From: Candidatus Glassbacteria bacterium
Lineage (GTDB): Bacteria; Gemmatimonadota; Glassbacteria; GWA2-58-10
NCBI GenBank assembly: GCA_019456185.1
Contig: VRUH01000001.1
Location: 144,937 to 208,936 of the forward strand
DNA length: 64,000 nt
Direction of reading: 5' to 3'
Shown here: positions 18,416-26,823 of the stretch, in pieces
How positions within the stretch are numbered: the stretch's first letter is position 1
Layout of the letters: every line of letters starts with the position of its first letter
Translations under genes and position numbers: made by a program
The notes under the pieces: generated by a model
What the model was told of the DNA's origin: nothing
What the model saw: only the letters and a program-made list of their open reading frames with translations
The model's database searches: none

Positions 18416-19045
18416 TCAGAGTTCCGCGCCCATTCCCACGGTGAATATTTTCACGCCGCGCCGGGCCAGGTACTCCAGCCGGTTCTCGATTTCCGAGGCG
18501 TGTCCCAGCGAGCCCACCAGCACCACTTGCGGGTCGAGTTCTTCGAGTGCATCGGGGCTTTGCACGATATGGCCGAACATGTCGCGTCCCTGCTGGGTGG
18601 GGTCGCTGTCGACCACGCCCACCAGGCGGCAGCCCATTTCCAGCAGCACCTGGCAGCTCAGTTCGCCGGTTTCGGCCGCGCCGTAGATCACGGTCCGCAT
18701 CCGTTTCAGCTCATCGGCCCGTGCTCCCAGCAGCCTGCGGAATTCCCCCTTGGCGTACTTGTAGAGCCGGACTGTCTCGATACTGTAGCGCCTCCTCAGC
18801 TCAGCGCGACGGCTGCGGCCGGCATCGGTAAGGTAGTAGGAGGTTGTGCGCCGGTTGTCGCCGCGCTTTTCAAGCAGTCCCTGCTCGGCCATCCGCCTGA
18901 TATATGTATTGACCATCGACGGCACCAGGCCGGCTTTAGCGCCCAGTGCGCTCTGAGTGACCATCGGATCGCGCTCGATCCCGAGCATTATCGCAAGTTC
19001 CCGGATCAGCTTGCCGGGCATCAGCAGGTCGAACTCACCGATCAT
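18416..19045 (-). CDS. Winged-helix regulator with Rossmann-like C-terminal domain
   Basis: A 209-residue two-domain protein. Residues 20-85 form a MarR-like winged helix (TQSALGAKAGLVPSMVNTYI, EQGLLEKRGDNRRTTSYYLT). A helical linker carries YKYAKGEFRRLL. Residues 118-209 form a Rossmann-like nucleotide-binding domain (VIYGAAETGELSCQVLLEMG, LVGVVDSDP) similar to the CoA- or nucleotide-sugar-binding folds of PglD/FlaA1-like proteins. Such architecture fits a regulator that senses a sugar nucleotide. It lies between fliS (41 bases) and the propeller gene (nine bases), so it may control this operon. The effector and operator are not known. Confidence 0.75.
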   Translation of the reverse strand: MIGEFDLLMPGKLIRELAIMLGIERDPMVTQSALGAKAGLVPSMVNTYIRRMAEQGLLEKRGDNRRTTSYYLTDAGRSRRAELRRRYSIETVRLYKYAKGEFRRLLGARADELKRMRTVIYGAAETGELSCQVLLEMGCRLVGVVDSDPTQQGRDMFGHIVQSPDALEELDPQVVLVGSLGHASEIENRLEYLARRGVKIFTVGMGAEL

Positions 19046-19086
19046 CCTTCACTCACTGAATGAATGTTCCAGTTAAAAGCGGCAGA

Positions 19087-19542
19087 TTAACCCCGGAGAC
19101 TGATGCCTTTTTTACTGCCGCCGCCGAGTTCCAGCCCGTTCTCTGTTTCCCGGACATTCTTACTCTCTTCGTTCTTCAGCGCCTGAAACCAGCTCTCGCG
19201 CAGCCGCTTGAGCTGTTCGCAGACCCGGCCCAGGGCTACGGGGTCTTTCTTGACGTTAGCCTGGACCAGCGTATGGTGCATGAACTCGTAGATGCGGAAG
19301 AGGTTGGAGGCGATCTCGCCGCCCTTGTCGAAATTGAGCGATCCCATCAACTCGGCCAGGATATTCTGCGCCCTGATCAGGTTGTTGTGCGCCTCTTCCA
19401 GCTCCTCCCGCTCCATTGAGCTCTGGCCCTGATGGATGAACTTGATCGCACCGTCGTAGAGCAGCAGGATCAGTTTCTCAGGCTTGGAGCTGAGAATCTG
19501 CATCGACTTGTAATCGCGCACTCCCGGGTTTTTCTGCATCAT
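19087..19542 (-). CDS. fliS: Flagellar secretion chaperone FliS
   Basis: A 151-residue export chaperone that keeps flagellin unpolymerised in the cytosol before export. The FliS pattern is clear: YKSMQILSSKPEKLILLLYD near the N-terminus, then AIKFIHQG, NNLIRAQNILAELMGSL and IYEFMHHTLVQANVKKD. It is slightly longer than usual at the C-terminus. The start is MM at 19542/19539. It follows maf by 99 bases. Its association with Maf and FliD supports flagellin as the glycosylated partner, although no flagellin gene is in the window. Confidence 0.9.
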   Translation of the reverse strand: MMQKNPGVRDYKSMQILSSKPEKLILLLYDGAIKFIHQGQSSMEREELEEAHNNLIRAQNILAELMGSLNFDKGGEIASNLFRIYEFMHHTLVQANVKKDPVALGRVCEQLKRLRESWFQALKNEESKNVRETENGLELGGGSKKGISLRG

Positions 19543-19641
19543 TGCTCCAGACTTCTTCGCGTTGCCGGGAGGCCCTCCTCCGGGCGCTCCCCCTGATCTG
19601 TTTATCGGTCTTTATTTCGTAAAGTTAAATCCGGGCAATGT

Positions 19642-21579
19642 TTATCCCGTTTCTTTCAGCCCCGGAATCTCATCCGCTTCGGGATGGTTTTCGGACAACC
19701 TGCGCCCGAGCGACAGGCTGGCCTGCTCGAATTTCTTGCGCAGCAGGCCCACTGTCTGATAGCAACTGATAAAGAACGAACCATAGAGCTGGCTGGCCTC
19801 GCTGATCAGTCCATCGTCCAGCTCGCGGCCCTTGAGTTTTTCCGCACCCCGCTGGTAGGTAAGAATCCCGCCCTGGTTGGCGTTTTCAAGCATTTCACGG
19901 ATATTTTCGAATTGGTAAACCTGCTCGTAGGCTTCTTCCAGCGCGGCGTATTCAGCCTGGCGGTTTTCGCTTTTGCCCTGGTGCAGCACGCGAGCCGACT
20001 CGAATCCGCGGTTGCAGAGCTGCTGGAGGCTGTCCAGTTCACCGGTGGTCTGGCGGAGGTAATCGAACAGCTTGTCGATCTCACTCTGGCTGCGCGCCTG
20101 GTGCGCCTTACCGATCACTTTCCGCACATCGCGGCGGCTGGAGGCGTATTTCCAGAGCACATGTTCCAGGGGCAAGTTTTCAACCTCGCTGAAGCCTGCG
20201 CCGCCCTCGGTGGCGTTGATCACCCGGGCCGTCGCCGAAAAGATCTCCTTCTCGAAATAGTGGCGGTAAGCCTCGAGCTGCTTGGAGGTCCGCTGTGGCC
20301 TGCCGAATACGTCGGTGACATCCAGCGCGTTTTCGCACGACATTCTCCAGGCGTGGGTGTCGTGAAGGCTTTTCGGGTAGGTCAGTTCACGCAGCCAGCG
20401 GCGCTCCTGATAGGTGCCGTGGGCGTAGTAGCGGCCATCGCTGAACGCCAGGTCCTGGCCCACGAAAACGATCGGGTCGCAGCCCAGCTTGACCGCCAGG
20501 TCGAACGCACCGGTGGAGATCGAGCCCCAGGCCTTGACCACGCCGAAATCGCCGAGAATCCCGCCCAGCTTTTTCATCAGCACTTCATTGAAGCTCATGA
20601 TAAATTTGTCGCCGGCGAACTCCTCGACGATCCGCGGATGGGTCATCGGCTCGGCCACCAGCGCCGCGCCGGTTTCACCCAGGCCCTGGAGGTGGCGGAA
20701 ATTGGCCTCGCTGGCATCACCGGCCAGCGCCAGGTGCGGTCTGACCCCGGCCCTGTAGAGCGGACCGAGACTGGTGTCCACGCAGATCAGGACGGCGTGG
20801 TTTTCCAGTACGCGCAGGAGGTCGATATTGCGGTCGAGTGAGGGCCCCGCGCCGATCACGATCCCCGGCACCCCCTTGAAGCGGTTGAACAGGGTGCGCA
20901 CGGGCGGATGGTCGACAATCGACAGGATATTGTCCAGCGAGTTGGAGAGGTAGGTGCGCACCGCGGAAACATTGGTCAGGAAATTGCCGCCGACTGCGAT
21001 CAGCCACTTGCGGCAGAGCTGGTCGAGTTCGTTGAAGTATTCCCCACAGAGCTTGACAGTGGGCTTGTGCGCCAGCACGGTCACGCCCTCCAGGGTTACT
21101 ACGCGGAACACCTGCCCGAACCGGGCGGGAACCTCGTATTCTTTTTCTCCGATTGCCCAGCAGATATCCGGATTGGCGAACAGGCCGGTCAGGTCGCGGA
21201 CCTCCATCGCCAGCCGGAAAATCGAAATCTGCGGGTCGACAACCAGCATGCGGCTGCCCTCGGGGAGCTTCTCGATTGCGCGTTCCACGTGGTAGCCCAG
21301 GGCGAAACCGTAGACGAGGCAGGAATTCGCTCCCTCCTCGAGCTGGCTTTCCACGATCCGGTCGGCCTCGGCCAGGGGGTTGACCGTGCTGACCAGGGTA
21401 CAGGGCCTGCCGCCGGCGTTGGACAGCCTGACCGACGGTACTCCGGCGCGGGTGGCGATAATCTCCGCCGCCGCCGGATGCGTGGCGGCCACGCGACGGG
21501 CCAGGTCCTGATCCACCCGGGCCAGGGTCTGAAGGTTGCGCCGGAAAATCTCCAGGTTTGTCTGCCGGTTGTTCATCAA
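19642..21579 (-). CDS. Motility-associated (Maf) glycosyltransferase, DUF115
   Basis: A 645-residue Maf protein that transfers activated nonulosonic acids to Ser/Thr of flagellin before export. The central DUF115 (MptE-like Rossmann) domain begins at GVPGIVIGAGPSLDRNIDLL and runs through VLICVDTSLGPLYRAGVRPH, DPIVFVGQDLAFSDGRYYAH. N- and C-terminal helical domains flank it, at the normal family length. It overlaps the upstream hypothetical gene by four bases (ATGA). Together with fliD, fliS and the NeuB/SpsF genes downstream it is the strongest evidence that this operon glycosylates flagellin. Confidence 0.9.
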   Translation of the reverse strand: MMNNRQTNLEIFRRNLQTLARVDQDLARRVAATHPAAAEIIATRAGVPSVRLSNAGGRPCTLVSTVNPLAEADRIVESQLEEGANSCLVYGFALGYHVERAIEKLPEGSRMLVVDPQISIFRLAMEVRDLTGLFANPDICWAIGEKEYEVPARFGQVFRVVTLEGVTVLAHKPTVKLCGEYFNELDQLCRKWLIAVGGNFLTNVSAVRTYLSNSLDNILSIVDHPPVRTLFNRFKGVPGIVIGAGPSLDRNIDLLRVLENHAVLICVDTSLGPLYRAGVRPHLALAGDASEANFRHLQGLGETGAALVAEPMTHPRIVEEFAGDKFIMSFNEVLMKKLGGILGDFGVVKAWGSISTGAFDLAVKLGCDPIVFVGQDLAFSDGRYYAHGTYQERRWLRELTYPKSLHDTHAWRMSCENALDVTDVFGRPQRTSKQLEAYRHYFEKEIFSATARVINATEGGAGFSEVENLPLEHVLWKYASSRRDVRKVIGKAHQARSQSEIDKLFDYLRQTTGELDSLQQLCNRGFESARVLHQGKSENRQAEYAALEEAYEQVYQFENIREMLENANQGGILTYQRGAEKLKGRELDDGLISEASQLYGSFFISCYQTVGLLRKKFEQASLSLGRRLSENHPEADEIPGLKETG

Positions 21580-22190
21580 GCCTGTTCCTGTTTTTCCATT
21601 TCACCGATCAGGTTGCCGGCATGGGTTTCCCACTGCTCGATAATCGGAACGAGTTCGAATTCCAGCAGGTCGCAGAGCTGGACGATATCGCCGTTCTGCT
21701 GGGCGCGAAGAGTGTCGGCGAGCAGGCCGTTGAATCCGTTCATTTCCGGTATCACGTCCACCGGCTTGCGTCCCTCGATCTCGAGGAAGCGGGCGATTCC
21801 GTGCCAGGCCGACGACACCATCTGCAGGCCCTCGACCAACGTGCTGAGGCTCATGTGCCCCTCGCTCTCGTCCTCGCTCTGGAGCGTTTCCACGCAGGCG
21901 GCGACCGAGCTTTTCAACTCCGGGAAGTACTGAGTCAGGGTGTGGAGGGTGTTCAGCGCCAGCGCGCCTACCTGCTGGGTGTTGATTACCAGGCTGTCCA
22001 GTTCCTGGACAGGCAGGGCGGTGTTCTGACGTTCCTCGCTGTTCTCGAGCGGTTCGCCGTTAAGCAGCATGGAGACGATCACCCTTTCGGGCGCGAGTTC
22101 TTTCTCCACGCCGTCGATCAACTCGCTCAGTGTCTGCCCGCCGAATTCAGCGGACTTCATTTCCTGTCCGTCAAGCAAGAGTTTCATCAT
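21576..22190 (-). CDS. Hypothetical protein between fliD and maf
   Basis: A 204-residue acidic, mainly helical protein with no signal peptide or membrane segment. I do not recognise a family. It begins MMKLLLDGQEMKSAEFGGQT and ends in a Glu-rich helix. The MM start at 22190/22187 has a GGGGAA site; an in-frame extension reaches into the fliD end and is unlikely to be translated. It lies 76 bases after fliD and overlaps maf by four bases, so its product should be made together with Maf. A chaperone or assembly factor for the cap protein or for Maf is a reasonable guess from position and composition. Confidence 0.7.
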   Translation of the reverse strand: MMKLLLDGQEMKSAEFGGQTLSELIDGVEKELAPERVIVSMLLNGEPLENSEERQNTALPVQELDSLVINTQQVGALALNTLHTLTQYFPELKSSVAACVETLQSEDESEGHMSLSTLVEGLQMVSSAWHGIARFLEIEGRKPVDVIPEMNGFNGLLADTLRAQQNGDIVQLCDLLEFELVPIIEQWETHAGNLIGEMEKQEQA

Positions 22191-22266
22191 CAAGTTCCCC
22201 GTTCGTGCTGAGTTTTCTGTCAGGAATTTCAGAATAATCATTTCAGCCTGTATCGGCCGGCACGGA

Positions 22267-25200
22267 TTAAGCGCCGGAGGAAGTCGCCGCCGAGCTTGCC
22301 ATCCCGAAAAACATCGCCATCGCATTCTGCTGCGACTGGAGACGGGCGATAGCCTGCTCCATGTAAGTGAACTCGCGGCGCAGGTTTTCCTCGCGCTGTG
22401 CGACCCGCTCCTCGATTTTAAGGATCTGGTCCTGCAGCGCCACTATCTCGTCGAATATCGTGCCCTGCCCGTAGCTGCCTCCAAAGGACGCGTGCTGGCT
22501 GATAAAGCCGGTCAGGCTGGTCGCCTCGCGCAGAGTTGTATACATTTTCTCGCTGATTCCGGCCCTGGAGTCGGCTTCCTGGCCCAGAAACGAACCGCCG
22601 TTGATTCCGAAGCGCGATGAGAGATCATCGGTCTCGCCCTGACCGGTCAGGTTCAGGATTCTGATATACGCCCGGCCCTTCTTGACCTCGCTGGAGAACA
22701 CCAGATGGTTGCTGGCATCGAACTTGACGTCGATATTCCCGATCCCGCTGCGCAGAAGCTGGCCGGTGATAATGCTCAGGATGTCGTTCTGGTCTGTACT
22801 GCCGGCCGGGACAGTTATTTCGGCGGTGTTGACCCCGTTGTAGACCTGGAAAATGATATCGTTGGCCAGCGGGGCGGAATCGTCGAACGCCGAGGTGGCG
22901 CTGACTTCGATCTCACTGACGGCCTTCTGGCTGAACAGGTGGTGAACTCCCCGGTCATCTTCTTCCAGCGCCTGTTTCAGTTTCTCGTTGTTCTGGAGCG
23001 CCTCCAGAATCACTTCGTAGTCGACCGAATCGGCCACCAGCACGCCTTCGTAGTTCCGGCTCAGGGGGGCGCCGGTCGCGCCGGTGGTAATGCCCAGGTC
23101 GGCAATACTGCGGATGTCGCTGCCGGGGATATCCATCTGGTTGAATACAGTGCTTCTGATCTGGTCCTGGAGAATGCGGAAATTACTTTCCCGGCGGATA
23201 GCTTCCTGCTTGTTGTACTGATCGAACTTTTCCAGCCGCTCAAGCAGCTCATCGAAAGAGAGAGTGTTGCGCTCTTCCGTGGTTAGCGGAACGAGAAATT
23301 CCCGCTCGCTCGTTTCGAGGATATCCGGGTTCAGCAGCTTTACGGTTTTATTGTACTCGGTCACCCAGCGGGCGATGGCCTCCAGCGGTTTTTCCGTATC
23401 GCCGGTGACCGAAACCGTGACCGGGGAATCGGAAGTTCCCCTCAGTTCGTATGTGATACCCGCAGTGATATCGTCGATCGAGTTCGAGTTGCGGGTATAG
23501 GAGATATTGTTCACTTCCAGAATGGCGGTTTTTCGTTCGTTGCCGACATTATTGACCGAACTCCGGCGTTCGGTGGAGGCCACGCTGCCGTCGGAATTGG
23601 CCCCGCCGGTAATCCGCAGAACTTCCAGGATATTGCTCGTATCCGAGCTGCTGCCGACGTTGATCCAGTTGGCGGTAGTGTCGTCGTCCACGTCCTGGAC
23701 AAGCGTCACGCGGTTGGACACAGGGTCCAGGTTGGCGATCACGCCGGCGGCGGATGAATTGATTTTCTCGATTATGTCGCCGAGGCTGTCGGCAGTGGCG
23801 TCTACCTCGATAGAGATTCCGTTGATCGAGAACGTACCGGAGTTCGGACGGATACTGAAGCCGGCCTGGGACAGTTCGGAATCGGGGTCGATCTGGCCGC
23901 TGCCGGCCCCGGCAGAGATGGAAATCTCCCCGGCGTTGTTGGTCAGCCCCAGCACCTTGAGGACGTTGCTTTGGCCGGCTTCGCCCGTGTAGCTGCCGAA
24001 CGAGATATCCTCCTGGCTGCCGTATTCTCCCGAGATGGCGATAAAACGGTCGTTGCCGGATTCATAGGTCACAGTGACGCCCTCGTTGGCGCTGTTGATC
24101 CGGGCCAGCACAGCGGCGATTGTCAGGCCGCCGTCGATCTCTTCCTGGGTAATTGTCAGATTGGCGTCTCCTACGCGGAACGAGCCCGCGCTGATACCCG
24201 ATCCGTCATCGTAGCTGAAAGCACCGGCGGCGTTCAGGTCGGAAATGGCCTTGTTCAGGCCCACGGTGCCGCTGCCGTCGGTATCCAGCGAAAGGCCGGT
24301 GGCGTAAGCGTTATCGGTGACACTGGTGCGTCCGAACAGCTTCGTCTTGTAGCTGGCGCCGATCGACAGCGAATCGGAGTTGTTGAGTTGGATTCGCGCG
24401 CTGCCCGGGGTGAAAACCGATCCGGTTACACTGCCGACCACGGTCACTCCATCGATCAGGTCATTGACACCCACGATGCGGTAATCTTCCTTGTCGCCGG
24501 TGACAACCCTGCGGCTGGCCGGTTCCAGGCTGCCGCGATTGTAGAATTCCGCCACCAGGGTCACATCGCCGGTGTCCGAGGTCGCGTTGGACGTGGTGTG
24601 CGTATCGGCGCCGAGTCCCAGCACCCGCTTGAGGATCCCGTTATTGGTCCCGATCTCGTCGATTGTGAGATCGCGTCCTCCCTCGTTGGCTGCAATCCTC
24701 AGGTAGCTTTCCCCGCCGGTTCCTTCGACCACCATCGCGGTTACGTCGGGGACCGAGTAGTTGATCGCATCGATCAGGTCGCCGATCGTATCGGTCCCCT
24801 TCAGCGCGGTGCCGTCGGTCTTGAGAATTTCGACACTGCCGGTGGCGCCGCCCGCATCCGGATCGATCCGCAGGGGTTCGAAGTCGCCGACATTCAGATC
24901 ATCGAGAGTGACAGCCAGGATATCGCCGCCGCCGGCTGCGGCCGCCAGATCGACAGTGCCGGTAAGGCTGCCGGCCAGCCCGTCGGAGCTGACCACCGTG
25001 TACTCGCCGGTCTGCATGTCTTCCGGCGTGGTCGAGCCGTAAGTGCGCGCCGCGCCCGCGTCCGCGGCTGAGTCGGACCTGACAGTCGCCCCGTTGTCGA
25101 TCCCGAAGACGGCCTCCGCCACCGCTCCGGTGACCGAGATGTCGATGCCGACATACCGGCTGGAGAGCTGCATCACGTTTCCGCCGGCGGCCTCGTCGTA

Positions 25201-25836
25201 CACGAGGTGGGCCTTGAGCGGCTCCACCTGGTCCCTGATCTCGCCCAGCAACTGGTTGACCGTAGTCGAGGCGTCCAGGCCTTTGATCGTGACCATCCCG
25301 TGGGAGCCGTCGCCGTCGGGGTCGATCCTCAGGGTGAAATCGCCCGCCAGGCCGAGGTCGCCCAGGGTAGTGGTGGAATCAAGCGAAACTCCGCCCTTGA
25401 TCCGGCCCGCACCGGGAGCGTTGGTGCGGTTGGCTCCGCCGAGCAGGTTTATCCCGACCGTGTTTGTACCCAGCAGGCGGGTCTCGCTGAAAAAGCGGTT
25501 GCTGGAAACTATCGCTTCCTGAGCCAGTTGGGTGACTTTAACCCGGTGGTTGGTTTTGACCGATGAGAATCCCGCGGTGGCAGTCACAGTGCTTTCGTCG
25601 CTGGAACTGGCCTGACGGGTGAGGAAAGTTGATTCGAGTCGAAGGCTAAGCGCTTCGTTCTGCAGGCTCAGCAACTGGTTGTTGACATCGCGGTATGCTT
25701 CACGCTGCACCGCCAGCACCTGCGACTTGTCTTCAAGCCGCGTGATCGGCTGGCGCTGGACGTCCAGCAGCTGTTCGATAATCGAGTTGGTATCTATGCC
25801 CGAGGCCAATCCGGAGAAACTGATCGGAGCGGTCAT
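22267..25836 (-). CDS. fliD: Flagellar filament cap protein FliD, unusually long
   Basis: The flagellar hook-associated protein 2 (cap), which promotes flagellin polymerisation at the filament tip. The N-terminus is typical: ISFSGLASGIDTNSIIEQLL and coiled-coil heptads up to residue 80. The C-terminus has the FliD_C region with a long final coiled coil. At 1,189 residues it is about twice the usual 450-650. The extra length is a Gly/Asp/Thr-rich middle with repeated units of the flagellin hook-IN type, for example near LTIAAVLARINSANEGVTVT and SLGDIIEKINSSAAGVIANL. It starts the glycosylation run and lies about 300 bases behind a FliA-type promoter. GAGAGGG lies nine to ten bases before the ATG. 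Confidence 0.92.
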   Translation of the reverse strand: MTAPISFSGLASGIDTNSIIEQLLDVQRQPITRLEDKSQVLAVQREAYRDVNNQLLSLQNEALSLRLESTFLTRQASSSDESTVTATAGFSSVKTNHRVKVTQLAQEAIVSSNRFFSETRLLGTNTVGINLLGGANRTNAPGAGRIKGGVSLDSTTTLGDLGLAGDFTLRIDPDGDGSHGMVTIKGLDASTTVNQLLGEIRDQVEPLKAHLVYDEAAGGNVMQLSSRYVGIDISVTGAVAEAVFGIDNGATVRSDSAADAGAARTYGSTTPEDMQTGEYTVVSSDGLAGSLTGTVDLAAAAGGGDILAVTLDDLNVGDFEPLRIDPDAGGATGSVEILKTDGTALKGTDTIGDLIDAINYSVPDVTAMVVEGTGGESYLRIAANEGGRDLTIDEIGTNNGILKRVLGLGADTHTTSNATSDTGDVTLVAEFYNRGSLEPASRRVVTGDKEDYRIVGVNDLIDGVTVVGSVTGSVFTPGSARIQLNNSDSLSIGASYKTKLFGRTSVTDNAYATGLSLDTDGSGTVGLNKAISDLNAAGAFSYDDGSGISAGSFRVGDANLTITQEEIDGGLTIAAVLARINSANEGVTVTYESGNDRFIAISGEYGSQEDISFGSYTGEAGQSNVLKVLGLTNNAGEISISAGAGSGQIDPDSELSQAGFSIRPNSGTFSINGISIEVDATADSLGDIIEKINSSAAGVIANLDPVSNRVTLVQDVDDDTTANWINVGSSSDTSNILEVLRITGGANSDGSVASTERRSSVNNVGNERKTAILEVNNISYTRNSNSIDDITAGITYELRGTSDSPVTVSVTGDTEKPLEAIARWVTEYNKTVKLLNPDILETSEREFLVPLTTEERNTLSFDELLERLEKFDQYNKQEAIRRESNFRILQDQIRSTVFNQMDIPGSDIRSIADLGITTGATGAPLSRNYEGVLVADSVDYEVILEALQNNEKLKQALEEDDRGVHHLFSQKAVSEIEVSATSAFDDSAPLANDIIFQVYNGVNTAEITVPAGSTDQNDILSIITGQLLRSGIGNIDVKFDASNHLVFSSEVKKGRAYIRILNLTGQGETDDLSSRFGINGGSFLGQEADSRAGISEKMYTTLREATSLTGFISQHASFGGSYGQGTIFDEIVALQDQILKIEERVAQREENLRREFTYMEQAIARLQSQQNAMAMFFGMASSAATSSGA

Positions 25837-26135
25837 TTACGAGTTCCCTCTCTAGGAAAATGCCCGTCCGCCCGGCAGGGCTCGAAACGGGCCGCTAGCG
25901 GCCGGCCGGAGGCGCGCGAAGCCGCCGGTCGCCTGCTGAAAAGGCAAGAGTTATGCCAGCAAAGCCTGCAATACGGGCGTAACTGCTTACCAATGAATAA
26001 ATAGTGTCTTAGCCGCGGAAACTCCTCCCTGGGCGCCATCACAAGCTCCCTGTCCACGGCGGGGAAGGGGAATAATTTGCCGGTATCAGAAAAATAATTA
26101 TCCGGGATACCGGAAAAAATCGCACAAATGCGCAT
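25833..26135 (-). CDS. Possible small leader ORF ahead of fliD (doubtful)
   Basis: A 100-codon open frame begins 14 bases downstream of the FliA-type promoter and ends by overlapping the fliD ATG as ATGA, an operon-like arrangement. Against it, the ribosome site is poor (GGGG only two bases from the ATG), the C-terminal half is rich in Arg/Ala/Pro as G+C-rich noncoding DNA often is, and no family is recognised. It may simply be the fliD leader. Confidence 0.2.
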   Translation of the reverse strand: MRICAIFSGIPDNYFSDTGKLFPFPAVDRELVMAPREEFPRLRHYLFIGKQLRPYCRLCWHNSCLFSRRPAASRASGRPLAARFEPCRADGHFPREGTRK

Positions 26136-26148
26136 TTCCCCAATATCT

Positions 26149-26176
26149 TTATCGGCGGATTTAAACTGAAACTTTA
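26149..26176 (-). promoter_or_regulatory. FliA (sigma28)-type promoter of the fliD operon
   Basis: Read on the minus strand, TAAAGTTT (26176-26169) and GCCGATAA (26156-26149) are both exact matches to the enterobacterial FliA consensus. They are separated by 12 bases rather than the usual 11, within the range accepted for sigma28/sigmaD promoters. Transcription would start near 26142 and enter fliD after a leader of about 300 bases. Confidence 0.75.
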
Positions 26177-26290
26177 GGAGAGCAGAGTGTAACTGGTTGG
26201 AAACAAAAGACTTGAATGCAGTTCTGGTCTGGAGGAGGAGTTATGCGGCTCGGGGTCGGTTTTCAGCCGCAGCGGGACCGATTTTGCGGG

Positions 26291-26422
26291 CTAAAACTGC
26301 TTGCGGGCGGTCGCGAGGTACCGCTCGTCGGTATCGACCAGTTCATCCAGCACGAATCCGGCCTCCCCGAGCAGGGCGCGCGGCGGTTTCGGATTACGCC
26401 GCCGGTGAATTGATGGATCCGA
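26291..26422 (-). pseudogene. C-terminal relic, methyltransferase-like
   Basis: A short frame reads RALLGEAGFVLDELVDTDER and then YLATARKQF before a TAG at 26291. This looks like the end of a class I methyltransferase of the arsenite/UbiE kind (AGF...DERYL.TARK). No start or upstream domain exists: the frame is closed by TGA at 26425. I read it as the tail of a deleted gene. The family assignment rests on about 30 residues and is weak. Confidence 0.35.
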
Positions 26423-26722
26423 TCACAATGGCTGCAATCATTCCGGCAAGCAGCTTTCCGCTCATCTCCCCTCAAATTCAGCCGGTACGAATGGCGTGCT
26501 ACGAAATAGAAAAACGTATCACCCCGAGACGATACATGCATTCAATCCGTGATCTGCAAGTCAATTCGTTGGAAAACCAAGCAGCGTTACAGGCGGATAA
26601 ATGAGATAATCCTTGAAAAAACAATTGAAATTTGCTTTATTGATGCTGGTTTATCCCTGACGAAAGATTCTGAAGATTCTGCTGCCAAAACCGAAGAAAA
26701 TTCTGCTGATGAATGAGCAAGC

Positions 26723-26749
26723 TCCGGGTTGACTCAGTGCAACCCCGGA
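26723..26749 (+). terminator. Rho-independent terminator-like hairpin
   Basis: TCCGGGTTG and CAACCCCGGA form a stem with one bulge around the loop ACTCAGTG, followed by TTTATTTA. It lies just after the stop of a plus-strand frame at 26716 and 75 bases before thrH, so it would end transcription entering from the left. Confidence 0.5.
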
Positions 26750-26823
26750 TTTATTTAGTTTCAGACTAGTTGTTTTAGAGCATTTCACTTGAATCTGAAT
26801 TTATCGCGGGAGACGACAGTCCA

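Larger units (their letters stand above)
26177..26823. other. Gene-poor gap between fliD promoter and thrH
   Basis: About 650 bases with no confident gene, lower in G+C towards the right. It holds the relic at 26291-26422 and a plus-strand frame at 26549-26716 (55 codons from a GTG) that ends in the acidic tail DSEDSAAKTEENSADE seven bases before a terminator-like hairpin. That frame may be a small gene or the end of a decayed one; it has no recognised family. A 23-residue hydrophobic frame at 26394-26465 on the minus strand is noted but unsupported. Confidence 0.3.
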
